Positions 17,515-26,538 of a DNA stretch of 64,000 bases are shown piece by piece. Within the stretch, counting starts at the first letter, position 1. Each line of letters opens with the position of its first letter. The translations under genes were made by a program, and so were the position numbers. The stretch is from assembly GCF_012641275.1 (NCBI RefSeq), contig NZ_JABAIA010000001.1, positions 1,178,001 through 1,242,000 on the forward strand, given 5' to 3'. This DNA is from Chitinophaga varians (GTDB taxonomy: Bacteria; Bacteroidota; Bacteroidia; Chitinophagales; Chitinophagaceae). The notes beneath the pieces were generated by a model. It saw nothing but the letters and a program-made list of their open reading frames with translations, was not told where the DNA came from and ran no database searches.

Positions 17515-17627
17515 CGGCGCCGGCGCCGGTTGTCCCAAACAGGGGCCAAAAACTTAATATAACATTTTTTAACAATTCTTTTAAAGGTGGCGCCCAATTT
17601 GCCGGGCTTGTTTTCAGGGTGCCCGGC
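17515..17627. other. GC-rich dyads in the pspC-like/acn intergenic region
   Basis: CGGCGCCGGCGCCG at 17515-17528 is a perfect palindrome. GCCGGGC (17601-17607) and GCCCGGC (17621-17627) form a second stem with a 13-nt loop. Both lie upstream of the candidate acn promoter in an otherwise AT-rich gap. Confidence 0.5.
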
Positions 17628-17684
17628 CGGGTAAAATTCTGCCGGTATCTTCAGTAATTAATTTAAAAACTTGTTGTTTTTAGT

Positions 17685-17692
17685 TAATTTTG
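17685..17692 (+). promoter_or_regulatory. Candidate -7 box TAATTTTG for acn
   Basis: TAnnTTTG match 38 bp upstream of the aconitase ATG. Confidence 0.55.
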
Positions 17693-17730
17693 CGAGCAAT
17701 TTTTAACCGCTCTTAAATTATTTTTTTCCC

Positions 17731-20004
17731 ATGGTGTTTGATATTGACATGATTAAAAGAGTGTATGCGGCACTACCGGGTAAAGTGGAAGCAACCCGTC
17801 AGCTGTTAGGCCGTCCGCTCACACTTGCCGAAAAGATTTTATACGCACACTTGTATGCACCAACTACCACGCCTTTTGAAAGAGGCAAATCCTACGTTGA
17901 ATTTGCGCCGGACCGTGTAGCGATGCAGGATGCGACTGCCCAGATGGCATTGCTCCAATTTATGACTGCCGGCCGCGAAAAAGTTGCGGTTCCATCCACA
18001 GTACACTGTGATCACCTTATACAAGCCAAAGTAGGCGCCACACAGGATTTGGCGGCTGCTGTTGACACTAATAAAGAAGTTTACGATTTCCTTTCTTCCA
18101 TCTCCGACAAATACGGCATTGGTTTCTGGAAACCAGGCGCCGGTATCATCCACCAGGTAGTGCTGGAAAACTATGCATTCCCCGGCGGTATGATGATCGG
18201 TACTGACTCCCACACGCCTAATGCCGGTGGTTTGGGCATGCTGGCTATCGGTGTTGGCGGTGCTGACGCGGTAGACGTAATGGCAGGCCTCCCCTGGGAG
18301 CTGAAAATGCCGAAACTGATCGGTGTGAAACTGACCGGTAAAATGAGTGGCTGGACTTCCGCCAAAGACGTTATCCTGAAAGTTGCAGGTATCCTGACCG
18401 TAAAAGGCGGTACCGGCGCTATCGTGGAATACTTCGGTGAAGGTGCTGACAGCCTGAGCGCCACCGGTAAAGGCACTATCTGTAACATGGGTGCTGAAAT
18501 CGGTGCTACCTGCTCCGTATTTGCCTACGACACCAAAATGTCTGATTACCTGAAAGTGACCAGCAGAGCAGAAGTTGCTGCCCTGGCCGATGCAGTGAAA
18601 GACCACCTGCGTCCGGACGCTGAAGTGTACGCAGATCCTAAAAAATACTATGACGAGGTGATCGAAATCGACCTGAACACCCTGGAGCCTCATGTAAACG
18701 GTCCATTCACTCCGGACCTGGCATGGCCTATCTCCAAATTCGCTCAGGCTATCAAGGAAAACAACTGGCCTGAAAAGCTGGAAGTGGCCCTGATCGGTTC
18801 CTGCACCAACTCTTCCTACGAAGACATCTCCCGTTCTGCATCCCTGGCCAAACAAGCCATCGACAAACAACTGGACATGAAATCCGAGTTCACCATCACT
18901 CCAGGTTCTGAACTGGTACGTTATACCATCGAAAGAGACGGTCTGCTTTCTACCTTTGACCAGGTAGGCGGTGTAGTGCTGGCTAACGCCTGCGGTCCCT
19001 GCATCGGTCAATGGGCCCGTCACATCGATGACCCTAACCGTAAGAACTCCATCATCACTTCCTTCAACCGTAACTTCGCGAAAAGAAACGACGGCCTGGC
19101 TTCAACCCACGCTTTCGTAGCTTCTCCTGAAATCGTGACAGCACTGGCCATTGCAGGTGACCTCACCTTCAATCCGCTGACTGACACCCTGAAAAACAAA
19201 AACGGCGAAGATGTGAAACTGGACGAACCTACCGGTTTTGAACTGCCGGTAAAAGGTTTCGCAGTAGACGACGCCGGTTACCAGGCCCCTGCCCAGGACG
19301 GTAGCAAAGTACAGGTGATCGTATCCCCTACTTCTGACCGTCTCCAGCTGCTGGAACCATTTGCTGCATGGGAAGGTACAGACCTGAAAGGCCTGAAACT
19401 CCTCATCAAGGCAAAAGGCAAATGCACCACTGACCACATCTCCATGGCAGGCCCATGGCTGAAATACCGCGGTCACCTGGACAACATCTCCAACAACATG
19501 CTGATCGGCGCGGTAAACGCGTTCAACGATAAAACAGATACCGTTAAGAACTCCCTGACCGGTGAATACGGCGCTGTTCCTGCTACCATGCGTGCTTACA
19601 AAGCAGCCGGCGTTGGTGCGGTAGTAGTAGGCGACGAAAACTACGGTGAAGGCTCCAGCCGCGAACACGCTGCCATGGAACCCCGCCACCTCGGCGTTCG
19701 TGCTATCCTGGTGAAATCTTTCGCCCGTATCCACGAAACCAACCTGAAAAAACAAGGTATGCTCGGTCTGACCTTCGCTAACAAAGAAGATTATGACAAA
19801 ATCCAGGAAGATGACACCATCGATATCCTGGGCCTGACTACCTTCGCTCCGGGTAAACAACTCACTGTAGTGTTGCACCACAAAGACGGCAGCACCGATG
19901 AATTCGCTGTAAACCACACTTACAACGAACAACAGATCGAGTGGTTCAAAGCCGGCGGCGCGCTGAACGTAATCCGTGCAGAAGCGGCCAAAAACAAAAA
20001 ATAA
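17731..20004 (+). CDS. acn: Aconitate hydratase (TCA cycle)
   Basis: Aconitase isomerises citrate and isocitrate through cis-aconitate. The 757-residue protein matches the mitochondrial-type family in length and motifs: [40 protein letters not shown] with the first cluster Cys, [11 protein letters not shown] with the other two [4Fe-4S] cysteines, and the swivel domain [22 protein letters not shown] with the catalytic Ser. Start [12 protein letters not shown] is consistent with the family. Monocistronic, with its own promoter and terminator. The 18-20 kb stretch has strongly biased codon use, as expected for a highly expressed enzyme. Confidence 0.96.
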   Translation: MVFDIDMIKRVYAALPGKVEATRQLLGRPLTLAEKILYAHLYAPTTTPFERGKSYVEFAPDRVAMQDATAQMALLQFMTAGREKVAVPSTVHCDHLIQAKVGATQDLAAAVDTNKEVYDFLSSISDKYGIGFWKPGAGIIHQVVLENYAFPGGMMIGTDSHTPNAGGLGMLAIGVGGADAVDVMAGLPWELKMPKLIGVKLTGKMSGWTSAKDVILKVAGILTVKGGTGAIVEYFGEGADSLSATGKGTICNMGAEIGATCSVFAYDTKMSDYLKVTSRAEVAALADAVKDHLRPDAEVYADPKKYYDEVIEIDLNTLEPHVNGPFTPDLAWPISKFAQAIKENNWPEKLEVALIGSCTNSSYEDISRSASLAKQAIDKQLDMKSEFTITPGSELVRYTIERDGLLSTFDQVGGVVLANACGPCIGQWARHIDDPNRKNSIITSFNRNFAKRNDGLASTHAFVASPEIVTALAIAGDLTFNPLTDTLKNKNGEDVKLDEPTGFELPVKGFAVDDAGYQAPAQDGSKVQVIVSPTSDRLQLLEPFAAWEGTDLKGLKLLIKAKGKCTTDHISMAGPWLKYRGHLDNISNNMLIGAVNAFNDKTDTVKNSLTGEYGAVPATMRAYKAAGVGAVVVGDENYGEGSSREHAAMEPRHLGVRAILVKSFARIHETNLKKQGMLGLTFANKEDYDKIQEDDTIDILGLTTFAPGKQLTVVLHHKDGSTDEFAVNHTYNEQQIEWFKAGGALNVIRAEAAKNKK

Positions 20005-20033
20005 TTCAACCCCTGGTTGAATCAGATATGTGG

Positions 20034-20064
20034 AAAACGGGCAGAACATTCTGCCCGTTTTTCT
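20034..20064 (+). terminator. Terminator of acn
   Basis: AAAACGGGCAGAA (20034-20046) pairs perfectly with TTCTGCCCGTTTT (20049-20061), then further Ts. Confidence 0.9.
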
Positions 20065-20094
20065 TTTTAAATTGCCCCGGTAAATCATCGCCAT

Positions 20095-20724
20095 ATGCCC
20101 ATTCCTGTTATCCACGATATCTGGACACGGCTGAATCACCCGTATACTGCTGACGCGACGCTCGTTCAACAAACCTTTGCGGACATTCAGACCGCCTACC
20201 AAGCCCCGGAAAGACATTATCATAACCTCCAGCATATCACCCAGCTGCTGACGTTGCAACACAGCCATGCCGGTCAGCTTACAGCATCAGACGTAGTGCA
20301 GTATGCCATTTTCTTTCATGATATCGTATACGACGTGCAGCGGCGGGACAATGAAGAGCGCAGCGCCGTGGCCGCGGTGGAGTACCTTCGGCAAACCAAT
20401 TTTCCCCCGGAGAAAATTACTGCCGTGGATACGTTTATCCGGGCTACACAAACACACATCAACACCCAAAACGACCGTGACCTGGATTATTTCCTGGACT
20501 TCGATCTCCAGATACTGGGAGCTGCCCCGGACAACTATCAGGCATATACGCAACAGATCCGCCGGGAATACAGTATCTATCCCGATACACTGTACCATCC
20601 CGGCAGAAAAAAAGTATTACAACATTTTCTGGAGATGCCTGCCATTTACCGGACCCCTGACTTTCAACAACAATATGAAACGCAGGCCCGGCAAAACATA
20701 CAGGCAGAACTACATAACTTATAA
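20095..20724 (+). CDS. HD-superfamily predicted phosphohydrolase (COG4339-like)
   Basis: A 209-residue cytosolic protein with the HD-domain metal motifs RHYHNLQHI and FFHDIVYDVQ and the further helix block NEERSAVAAVEYL. The DLDYFLDFDLQILG segment near residue 140 is typical of the COG4339 group. These are predicted metal-dependent phosphohydrolases of unknown substrate. It is followed after 15 bp by a LOG-family nucleosidase gene on the same strand, suggesting a two-gene nucleotide-metabolism unit (inference). Confidence 0.85.
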   Translation: MPIPVIHDIWTRLNHPYTADATLVQQTFADIQTAYQAPERHYHNLQHITQLLTLQHSHAGQLTASDVVQYAIFFHDIVYDVQRRDNEERSAVAAVEYLRQTNFPPEKITAVDTFIRATQTHINTQNDRDLDYFLDFDLQILGAAPDNYQAYTQQIRREYSIYPDTLYHPGRKKVLQHFLEMPAIYRTPDFQQQYETQARQNIQAELHNL

Positions 20725-20739
20725 CGGAAACAATTGCAT

Positions 20740-21321
20740 ATGAAAAGTATCGTCGTTTTTTGCGGTTCCAGCGCCGGCCTTGATCCGGTATACATGGATC
20801 AGGCCCGTCAACTGGGCGCAGCGCTTGCGCAACGCAACATCACCCTGGTGTATGGCGGCGCCAAAGTAGGCCTGATGGGCGCCGTAGCAGATGGCGCATT
20901 ACAGGCAGGCGGAAAAGTAATTGGCGTATTGCCGCATTTCCTTCAACAGAAAGAGCTGGCGCATACTGGTCTCACTGAGCTGGTGCTGGTAGACACCATG
21001 CATGAGCGCAAAACCAAAATGAACGAGCTGTCTGACGGCGTTATTGCGCTGCCGGGCGGCTTTGGCACCATGGAAGAATTGTTTGAAATGCTCACCTGGG
21101 GGCAACTGGGGCTGCATCAGAAACCTGTTGGCATGCTCAATGTCAACGGCTTCTACGATGCATTGCACCAACTGTCGCAAACCATGACGGAGAAAGGCTT
21201 TCTGTCCGCCTCCAACCGTGACATGCTGCTGTACAGCGATCAGATCGACGAGCTGCTGACGAAGATGGAACAGTACCGTCCTGCCGAAAAGCCGAAGTGG
21301 ATCACACCGGCGCAGAGTTAG
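20740..21321 (+). CDS. LOG-family Rossmann protein (nucleotide 5'-monophosphate phosphoribohydrolase type)
   Basis: The ATG at 20740 (MKSIVVFCGSSAG) is preferred over a TTG two codons earlier. The 193-residue product contains YGGAKVGLMGAVADGAL, MHERKTKMNELSDG and the diagnostic PGGFGTMEELFE. Family members cleave the N-glycosidic bond of AMP or cytokinin monophosphates. Substrate is not decidable here. The stop codon overlaps that of the convergent DUF4421 gene by 4 bp, leaving no room for a terminator. Confidence 0.92.
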   Translation: MKSIVVFCGSSAGLDPVYMDQARQLGAALAQRNITLVYGGAKVGLMGAVADGALQAGGKVIGVLPHFLQQKELAHTGLTELVLVDTMHERKTKMNELSDGVIALPGGFGTMEELFEMLTWGQLGLHQKPVGMLNVNGFYDALHQLSQTMTEKGFLSASNRDMLLYSDQIDELLTKMEQYRPAEKPKWITPAQS

Positions 21322-22391
21322 TTCATCGTTTCTTTTGTTTCTTTCAGCGCCCTGGTCCTCCACAGCGGTTTCTTCAACTCAAAACGGCGGACCAGGCTCA
21401 CCCTGAAATTGCCTGTACCGAAAGCCTGATAGGTATTTGGTGCAGGCATTTTGCTACGGGTGGTCATGCCTACATAGTGGATACCGGCAAAATAGCGGCT
21501 GGAATTGTATCCCAATGACGCTCTCACCGTATTGCTAAACTGAAGCCCCACGCTGTGGCTCACATCCCCATTATCGTAATGCAGGCCGGTTTTGGCAGCC
21601 CCGATGCCGGTGGTGACTGACAGCGACAGGAAAAAATGCTGCCGGTAAACAAACGTGTGGGCATATCCGACATTGGCCGCCAGGCTGGCGATGCCGCTTT
21701 TATAATAGTGCTGCTCCCGCAGAAAAGTGGTGTCAACAATGTTGGAAGGCACGAGCGAAGAGTCGCCCTTTATGTTCGCGAGAAAGAATTCCCCACCCAC
21801 GATAAAAGACCCCGCGCTTTTCTTCTGATATTCATTTTGCAGATTGGGCGCCCGGTAAGAGAAACGTTTATCATTAAAGATATACTGTACATTCAGTCCC
21901 AGTCCGCGATTACGGATATCCGGCCGTTGCGGATAGGGGTTCTGCCGTGCGTATTCTTTTCCAAATACCTTCTCCGGGTTAGCGATATAATACCCTTTAT
22001 ACGACTGACCGTAAAAATCGACCACTAATTTGCGCAGGTAGATATGCGACTGCAGGTCAATATAGCGGGTATTGCCATATTTTTCCTTCTCCCTGTTGAT
22101 AAACGGGAAATTAAACCCGAGGTTAATACCGATAAAGCGGTAATTGGCGCCCACGCCGATATTGAAGGGCGTATTGGGGCGGTAGAGTATATCTCTCTTT
22201 TGTTTTCTGTCGATGATATCGTACTTGGTGAATTTACGCGAGCCATACAGGCGGAAGGTGATATCTTCCGTATGATCTTCTATATAGGCCGTATCATTCT
22301 CGGTTTGCAGCCATTTAAAGAATTTACCCTGGGCCCCTGCACGAACGCATCCACATACCATCGCCAATATTAATATTACAGATTTGGTCAT
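21318..22391 (-). CDS. DUF4421 outer-membrane protein
   Basis: A 357-residue protein with a signal peptide (MTKSVILILAMVCGCVRAGA, then QG). Amphipathic barrel strands follow, with the DUF4421 blocks TPFNIGVGANYRFIGINLGF and GFNFPFI early and NTVRASLGYNSSRYFAGIHY late. The C-terminus continues past a strand (NFRVSLVRRFELKKP) into a basic tail. The family is Bacteroidota-specific with unknown function, probably outer membrane. Transcribed away from the phosphoesterase gene on the same strand, 32 bp downstream of it. Confidence 0.82.
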   Translation of the reverse strand: MTKSVILILAMVCGCVRAGAQGKFFKWLQTENDTAYIEDHTEDITFRLYGSRKFTKYDIIDRKQKRDILYRPNTPFNIGVGANYRFIGINLGFNFPFINREKEKYGNTRYIDLQSHIYLRKLVVDFYGQSYKGYYIANPEKVFGKEYARQNPYPQRPDIRNRGLGLNVQYIFNDKRFSYRAPNLQNEYQKKSAGSFIVGGEFFLANIKGDSSLVPSNIVDTTFLREQHYYKSGIASLAANVGYAHTFVYRQHFFLSLSVTTGIGAAKTGLHYDNGDVSHSVGLQFSNTVRASLGYNSSRYFAGIHYVGMTTRSKMPAPNTYQAFGTGNFRVSLVRRFELKKPLWRTRALKETKETMN

Positions 22392-22423
22392 AAGTTTTTT
22401 GTCGTTATATATCCACAGGAGGA

Positions 22424-22915
22424 TCAGCCGGGTAATTCAATTACTTCGAGTTGTTCAATACGGCCCTGATCGAGCCGGAACCGCAACAGGGTTTTTACTT
22501 TATGCCATCCTTGCTGGCCACAGGCGCCCGGGTTCATATGCAACAATTGCAGTGCCGGGTCCGGCATTACTTTCAAAATATGGGAATGCCCGCAGATAAA
22601 GAGTTTCGGAGGATCTTTTTTCAGCGCCTCCCGGACACCGGGGGCATATTTCCCCGGATAGCCGCCAATGTGGGTCATTAACACCTCCACACCTTCCACA
22701 GTAAAGCGGAGTGTTTCGGGGTAACGGATACGGATATCCGCGCCATCGATATTACCATAAACGGCTCTGAAAGGTTTAAAAGCTTCCAGCTGGTCGGCCA
22801 GCGCTACATTGCCGATATCGCCTGCATGCCATATCTCGTCCACCTCTTCAAAGTACTTAAATACCTGTGGGTGCAGATAGCTGTGCGTGTCCGACATTAA
22901 CCCGATTTTTTTCAA
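22424..22915 (-). CDS. YfcE/MJ0936-type metallophosphoesterase
   Basis: A 163-residue single-domain calcineurin-like phosphoesterase with motifs GLMSDTHSYL, HAGDIGN, YGNIDG, MTHIGGYPGKY and CGHSHI. All metal ligands are visible. Family members hydrolyse phosphodiesters in vitro; cellular substrates are generally unknown. It shares a strand with the DUF4421 gene and is divergent from purU across only 47 bp, so both promoters must lie in this short gap or inside the coding sequences. Confidence 0.9.
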   Translation of the reverse strand: MKKIGLMSDTHSYLHPQVFKYFEEVDEIWHAGDIGNVALADQLEAFKPFRAVYGNIDGADIRIRYPETLRFTVEGVEVLMTHIGGYPGKYAPGVREALKKDPPKLFICGHSHILKVMPDPALQLLHMNPGACGQQGWHKVKTLLRFRLDQGRIEQLEVIELPG

Positions 22916-22962
22916 CGGAAATACTTTATAGCTTTATATGATTATTTTTTATTTTTAGTCCT

Positions 22963-23829
22963 ATGCAAAACTCCCCTGTACAAACGATCGCCTGCCTGTT
23001 GATATGCTGTCCTGACCGGCCTGGTATTGTAGCCGGTGTTTCTGTCTTTTTTTTCCAACTCGGTGCAAATATACTCGATGCGAGCCAACACAGTACTGAT
23101 CCACGTGAAGGATTGTTTTTCATGCGGATGGAGATACAGCTGGACATCGCTGACAAAGCAGGGCTGGAGCAGTCTTTCCAGGAAAAAGTGGCCACGCCGC
23201 TGGCGATGGAATGGCAGATCCATTACAGCGACCAGCGCAAGAAGATGGCCATTATGGTATCTTCCTATGACCATTGCCTGATGGAGCTGCTATGGCGCTG
23301 GCGCAGTGGCGAGCTGGCCGTAGACATCCCTGTGGTGATCTCCAATCATACCAAACTGGAAAAAGAATGCACTTCATTGGGCCTTCCTTTCCACTACCTG
23401 CCGGTAGATGCCGGCAATAAAGCCGCACAGGAGCAGGCAGCCATAGACCTGTTACAGCAGCATGATATTGATTTTACCGTGCTGGCCCGGTATATGCAGA
23501 TCCTGTCGCCCCGCTTCGTAGAACAATACCCTCAACGCATTATCAACATACATCATTCCTTTTTGCCCGCCTTTGCCGGCGCGCGCCCTTACCTCAACGC
23601 CTATACGCGCGGCGTGAAGCTGATTGGCGCCACCGCCCACTATGTCACCAATGAGCTGGACGAAGGCCCTATCATTGAACAGGACGTGGCCAGGGTAAGC
23701 CACAAACACGCTGTAGACGACCTGGTGATGCTGGGCCGCGACATAGAGCGGCAGGTGCTTACCCGCGCCGTGAAAGCCCATATTGAAAACAGGGTGATCG
23801 TGCATGGTAACAAGACAATTGTGTTTTAA
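22963..23829 (+). CDS. purU: Formyltetrahydrofolate deformylase
   Basis: PurU hydrolyses 10-formyl-THF to formate and THF, balancing one-carbon units for purine synthesis. The 288-residue protein has an N-terminal ACT regulatory domain (IACLLICCPDRPGIVAGVSVFF) and a C-terminal formyltransferase fold with INIHHSFLPAFAGARPY, GVKLIGATAHYVTNELDEGPII and the catalytic Asp in that last block. Length is normal. It is followed by a strong bidirectional terminator. Confidence 0.95.
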   Translation: MQNSPVQTIACLLICCPDRPGIVAGVSVFFFQLGANILDASQHSTDPREGLFFMRMEIQLDIADKAGLEQSFQEKVATPLAMEWQIHYSDQRKKMAIMVSSYDHCLMELLWRWRSGELAVDIPVVISNHTKLEKECTSLGLPFHYLPVDAGNKAAQEQAAIDLLQQHDIDFTVLARYMQILSPRFVEQYPQRIINIHHSFLPAFAGARPYLNAYTRGVKLIGATAHYVTNELDEGPIIEQDVARVSHKHAVDDLVMLGRDIERQVLTRAVKAHIENRVIVHGNKTIVF

Positions 23830-23850
23830 GATACCCCTACAGGACATTAA

Positions 23851-23892
23851 ACAAAAAATCCCTGTTGATAAGCATCAGCAGGGATTTTTTGT
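23851..23892. terminator. Bidirectional terminator between purU and the 23926 gene
   Basis: Nineteen-bp arms 23851-23869 and 23874-23892 pair with one mismatch (core AAAAAATCCCTG / CAGGGATTTTTT) around a 4-nt loop, with A and T tracts on both sides. Confidence 0.9.
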
Positions 23893-23925
23893 ATATATGA
23901 TCTTTTGATGTCAGACGCCGGATCA

Positions 23926-24516
23926 TTACTTGTTGATGAACTTCGCCAGTTTCTTTCCGGAAACAGCGTAAGCTTCTTTGATACGTTCGCCGGTATCGAA
24001 GTCGAAACCGCCAAATATGCGGCCAGGCGCATTGTCCACGGAGATTTTAGCCACTGTTTTTTTGCTGGCTGTTTCCAGGATGAGCACTTCCGCATCGATA
24101 TAAGCGTTTTTACGCATCACGCCCACGTTGAAGCCCGGCTCCACGAAAGTGGTGTGGAACACCAGGGTGTATTTGGCACTGGCGTAGTTACCTACTTTGG
24201 TATCGCTGTTCTCGTTGAAGAGCGACTGAAAGCTGGGCTCAAAACGGTCCTTACGGTCGTTTTTCCAGGCTTTGGCCCAGTTATCGCCTTTACCCGCCTC
24301 TTTCTGGTTGTATTCCGCTGTTTTCTTCTGGATGTAATCCGCTTCATTGTCGAACTTGCCGACTTTCAGCTGGTCATAGGTAAATTCAACATTCACCTGT
24401 TTTTCATTTTTCAGGGCAGACAGATCTCCGTCTATCAGTTTGATTTTCTGCGCTACCGCAGGAAGCCCGATAGTAGCCAGCAAGACAACTGCCGCTATTC
24501 TGGGGATGATTTGCAT
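23926..24516 (-). CDS. Secreted hypothetical protein
   Basis: The ATG at 24516 gives the cleanest signal peptide (MQIIPRIAAVVLLATIGLPA, VAQ cleavage); an upstream in-frame ATG at 24537 adds seven residues. The remaining part of the 196-residue protein is charged and soluble-looking (KIKLIDGDLSALKNEKQVNV, FTYDQLKVGKFDNEADYI) and ends with ERIKEAYAVSGKKLAKFINK. It is probably periplasmic. I do not recognise the family, though similar lone secreted proteins occur in related genomes from memory. A -7 box lies just upstream. Confidence 0.78.
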   Translation of the reverse strand: MQIIPRIAAVVLLATIGLPAVAQKIKLIDGDLSALKNEKQVNVEFTYDQLKVGKFDNEADYIQKKTAEYNQKEAGKGDNWAKAWKNDRKDRFEPSFQSLFNENSDTKVGNYASAKYTLVFHTTFVEPGFNVGVMRKNAYIDAEVLILETASKKTVAKISVDNAPGRIFGGFDFDTGERIKEAYAVSGKKLAKFINK

Positions 24517-24534
24517 AATCGTGTGGATTTTGCG

Positions 24535-24542
24535 CAAAACTA
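24535..24542 (-). promoter_or_regulatory. Candidate -7 box TAGTTTTG
   Basis: On the minus strand it reads TAGTTTTG (TAnnTTTG), 18 bp upstream of the ATG at 24516. Confidence 0.5.
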
Positions 24543-24621
24543 TGAAAAGCGAAAAGGAAAATCATACGTATTTATACCTGATTTTCCCCGGGCTTCTCCT
24601 TTTTTTGTTAACTTTAAGATA

Positions 24622-25449
24622 ATGCTGAAAACCATTCTGCACGAGTATCTGGAGACCAGCTGCGCCACTGTTGTGACCGCGTTTGAACAGCTCCCGCATC
24701 CCGCCCGGCGGCAACATGCTATCCATCAGCTGCGGGTGGGGAGTAAAAAGATCCGTGCCCTGCTGGCCGTGGCGAAAGAGATACCCGGTTATCACCTGAA
24801 AACACGGTCCTACCTCAGCACGCTCCGGCTATTACAGGACATTGGCGGTATTTCCCGCGACACCCGCCTACAGGAACAGTTTCTTACCCATCATGAAAAA
24901 ACCATCGGCTGGCGTTTTTCCGTAGCGCACCTGTTATTGAAAACCCGGTCAGCCACGGCGGACAATGCACTGACAGCCACCATGGAACGCCTTTCCATCA
25001 AAAAACTCTCCCGGCTGGAGGATGCTTTTAAAGAAGCTATTGCGGATATCGATGAAACGGCCGCCATCGACGCCATCATAGCGCATGTGGCTACTATGTA
25101 CAATGAGACGAAGCTGCCCGAAAGCAACGCCCCGGCCTCTTCCTGGCATGACCTGCGCAAGCGTATGAAACGGCTCTACTACCAGCTGGGCATCGTTACG
25201 CAACTGCCCCATCATACCCAGCAGCACCAGGAACAACTGCAGCATAGCAAAAAAGCAGGAGAGTTGCTGGGCCAATGGCATGACGCCAGCGAGCTTTTAG
25301 TGTTTATAAAAAACACGGCCACTCATATCAGAAAGGAAAAAATCATGTTGCCGGAAGAAGTGCCACAGCTGATTAAGCTCCTGCAACGGGAGACTAAAGA
25401 AAAGCTGGCGGAAAGCGCAAAGCACCTGAGAGATTTGGGGATTTTTTGA
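24622..25449 (+). CDS. CHAD-domain protein
   Basis: The open frame runs back to 23905 but that part overlaps the opposite-strand gene and its terminator, so I place the start at the ATG at 24622 (MLKTILHEYLETSCATV). The 275-residue protein has the CHAD signature HAIHQLRVGSKKIRALLAV and a second conserved block WHDLRKRMKRLYYQL, with many conserved His, Arg and Lys. CHAD domains bind polyphosphate and are often beside polyphosphate kinase or a CYTH domain, neither of which is here. Confidence 0.88.
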   Translation: MLKTILHEYLETSCATVVTAFEQLPHPARRQHAIHQLRVGSKKIRALLAVAKEIPGYHLKTRSYLSTLRLLQDIGGISRDTRLQEQFLTHHEKTIGWRFSVAHLLLKTRSATADNALTATMERLSIKKLSRLEDAFKEAIADIDETAAIDAIIAHVATMYNETKLPESNAPASSWHDLRKRMKRLYYQLGIVTQLPHHTQQHQEQLQHSKKAGELLGQWHDASELLVFIKNTATHIRKEKIMLPEEVPQLIKLLQRETKEKLAESAKHLRDLGIF

Positions 25450-25476
25450 TTTTTCGATTTTTTGATTTCATCAATA

Positions 25477-25516
25477 AGAAGACCAAAGTGGATGGCTTCA
25501 CCCACTTTGGTCTTCT
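25477..25516. terminator. Bidirectional terminator between the CHAD gene and hutG
   Basis: AGAAGACCAAAGTGG (25477-25491) pairs with CCACTTTGGTCTTCT (25502-25516). It is preceded by an AT-rich direct repeat of GATTTTTTGATTT type (25439-25465). Confidence 0.85.
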
Positions 25517-25536
25517 ATTTTATCGATCTGAAAATT

Positions 25537-26538
25537 TTACTCTTCCCCACAATACGCCATCAGCGTTTCAAAGATAATAGCGGCGCCCAGTTTGGCAGTA
25601 CGGTTGTCCTGGTCCAGTGATGGGTTCAGTTCGGCGATATCCACTCCCCTTACTTTTCCGCTGTGCATAATGGCCCTGTAACATTGCAGGAACAGGCCTC
25701 CCGGAAGGATGCCGTTGTAAGCGGTGGCGCTTACGCCGGGTGCAAATGCGGCCGCAAAAACATCGAGGCAGGTAGTCAGATACACATGGTCCACCTGACT
25801 GAGGAAATGCTGGATAGCCGCCAGCAGCGTGTCTTTATCGTTCAGATGGAAAGCATCGGCGCCCACATAGGTAGCGCCTTCTTCTCCGGCGATATTAAAA
25901 AGCTGGCGTGTATTGCCGTTTTTCTGGATACCGAGGGCGAGGTAGTTAAATGTTTCCTTGTTGTTTTTACAGTCCTGCGCCAGTTGCCAGAAGCCAGTGC
26001 CGGAGCTGGGCCCTTCTTCACCCGGAACACGGATATCGAAATGGGCGTCGAAGTTGATCAGTCCGAGGTTGCCTTTCTGCCGTACAAATTTGCGGATACC
26101 ACTGGCATGACCATACGTAATTTCATGACCGCCGCCCAGCAGAACAGGCAGGTAACCTGCTGTCAGCAGTGCCTGCACCGCCTCACTGAGCACCAGTTGC
26201 GCGTCTTCCAGTGCAGTACCGTCACAAACGATATCGCCGGCATCGAGCAACACGGTATTTTCCTCAAAATGCGCGGGGAAGTTGGCTATTGCTTTTCTCA
26301 GGGCGCCCGGGCCATCTACGGCGCCGGTGCGGCCTTTATTACGGCGTACCCCTTCATCACAGGCAAACCCGAGGAATGCCACCCCTTTCTGTCCTTTTTG
26401 CAGGGCAGGAAGCGGTTGTTGCAACAGGTCTGCTGTGCGGACCACCTGATGCCAGCGCAGCAGGTCTGTTTCTGTACCATCAGTACGGCCGGTCCATGTG
26501 TCAGGGGCCGTTGGCCGGTAGCTATCCTTTGTTATCAT
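25537..26538 (-). CDS. hutG: Formimidoylglutamase
   Basis: HutG splits N-formimidoyl-L-glutamate into glutamate and formamide, the last step of the four-enzyme hut pathway. The 333-residue product is an arginase/ureohydrolase fold with Mn-binding motifs GGGHEITYGH, NFDAHFDIR and TTCLDVFAAAFAPG. Length and the LPVLLGGGHE block suit HutG rather than arginase, and context fixes it. Its start overlaps the end of hutI by 17 bp. It is the last gene of the operon. Confidence 0.93.
   Translation of the reverse strand: MITKDSYRPTAPDTWTGRTDGTETDLLRWHQVVRTADLLQQPLPALQKGQKGVAFLGFACDEGVRRNKGRTGAVDGPGALRKAIANFPAHFEENTVLLDAGDIVCDGTALEDAQLVLSEAVQALLTAGYLPVLLGGGHEITYGHASGIRKFVRQKGNLGLINFDAHFDIRVPGEEGPSSGTGFWQLAQDCKNNKETFNYLALGIQKNGNTRQLFNIAGEEGATYVGADAFHLNDKDTLLAAIQHFLSQVDHVYLTTCLDVFAAAFAPGVSATAYNGILPGGLFLQCYRAIMHSGKVRGVDIAELNPSLDQDNRTAKLGAAIIFETLMAYCGEE

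Noticed and set aside
23098..23113. parS site
   Set aside because: It has the CACGTGAA core but mismatches the rest of the TGTTTCACGTGAAACA consensus and lies inside purU.
23905..24621. Long N-terminal extension of the CHAD protein
   Set aside because: It would overlap the whole of the opposite-strand secreted protein gene; CHAD homology begins only after the ATG at 24622.
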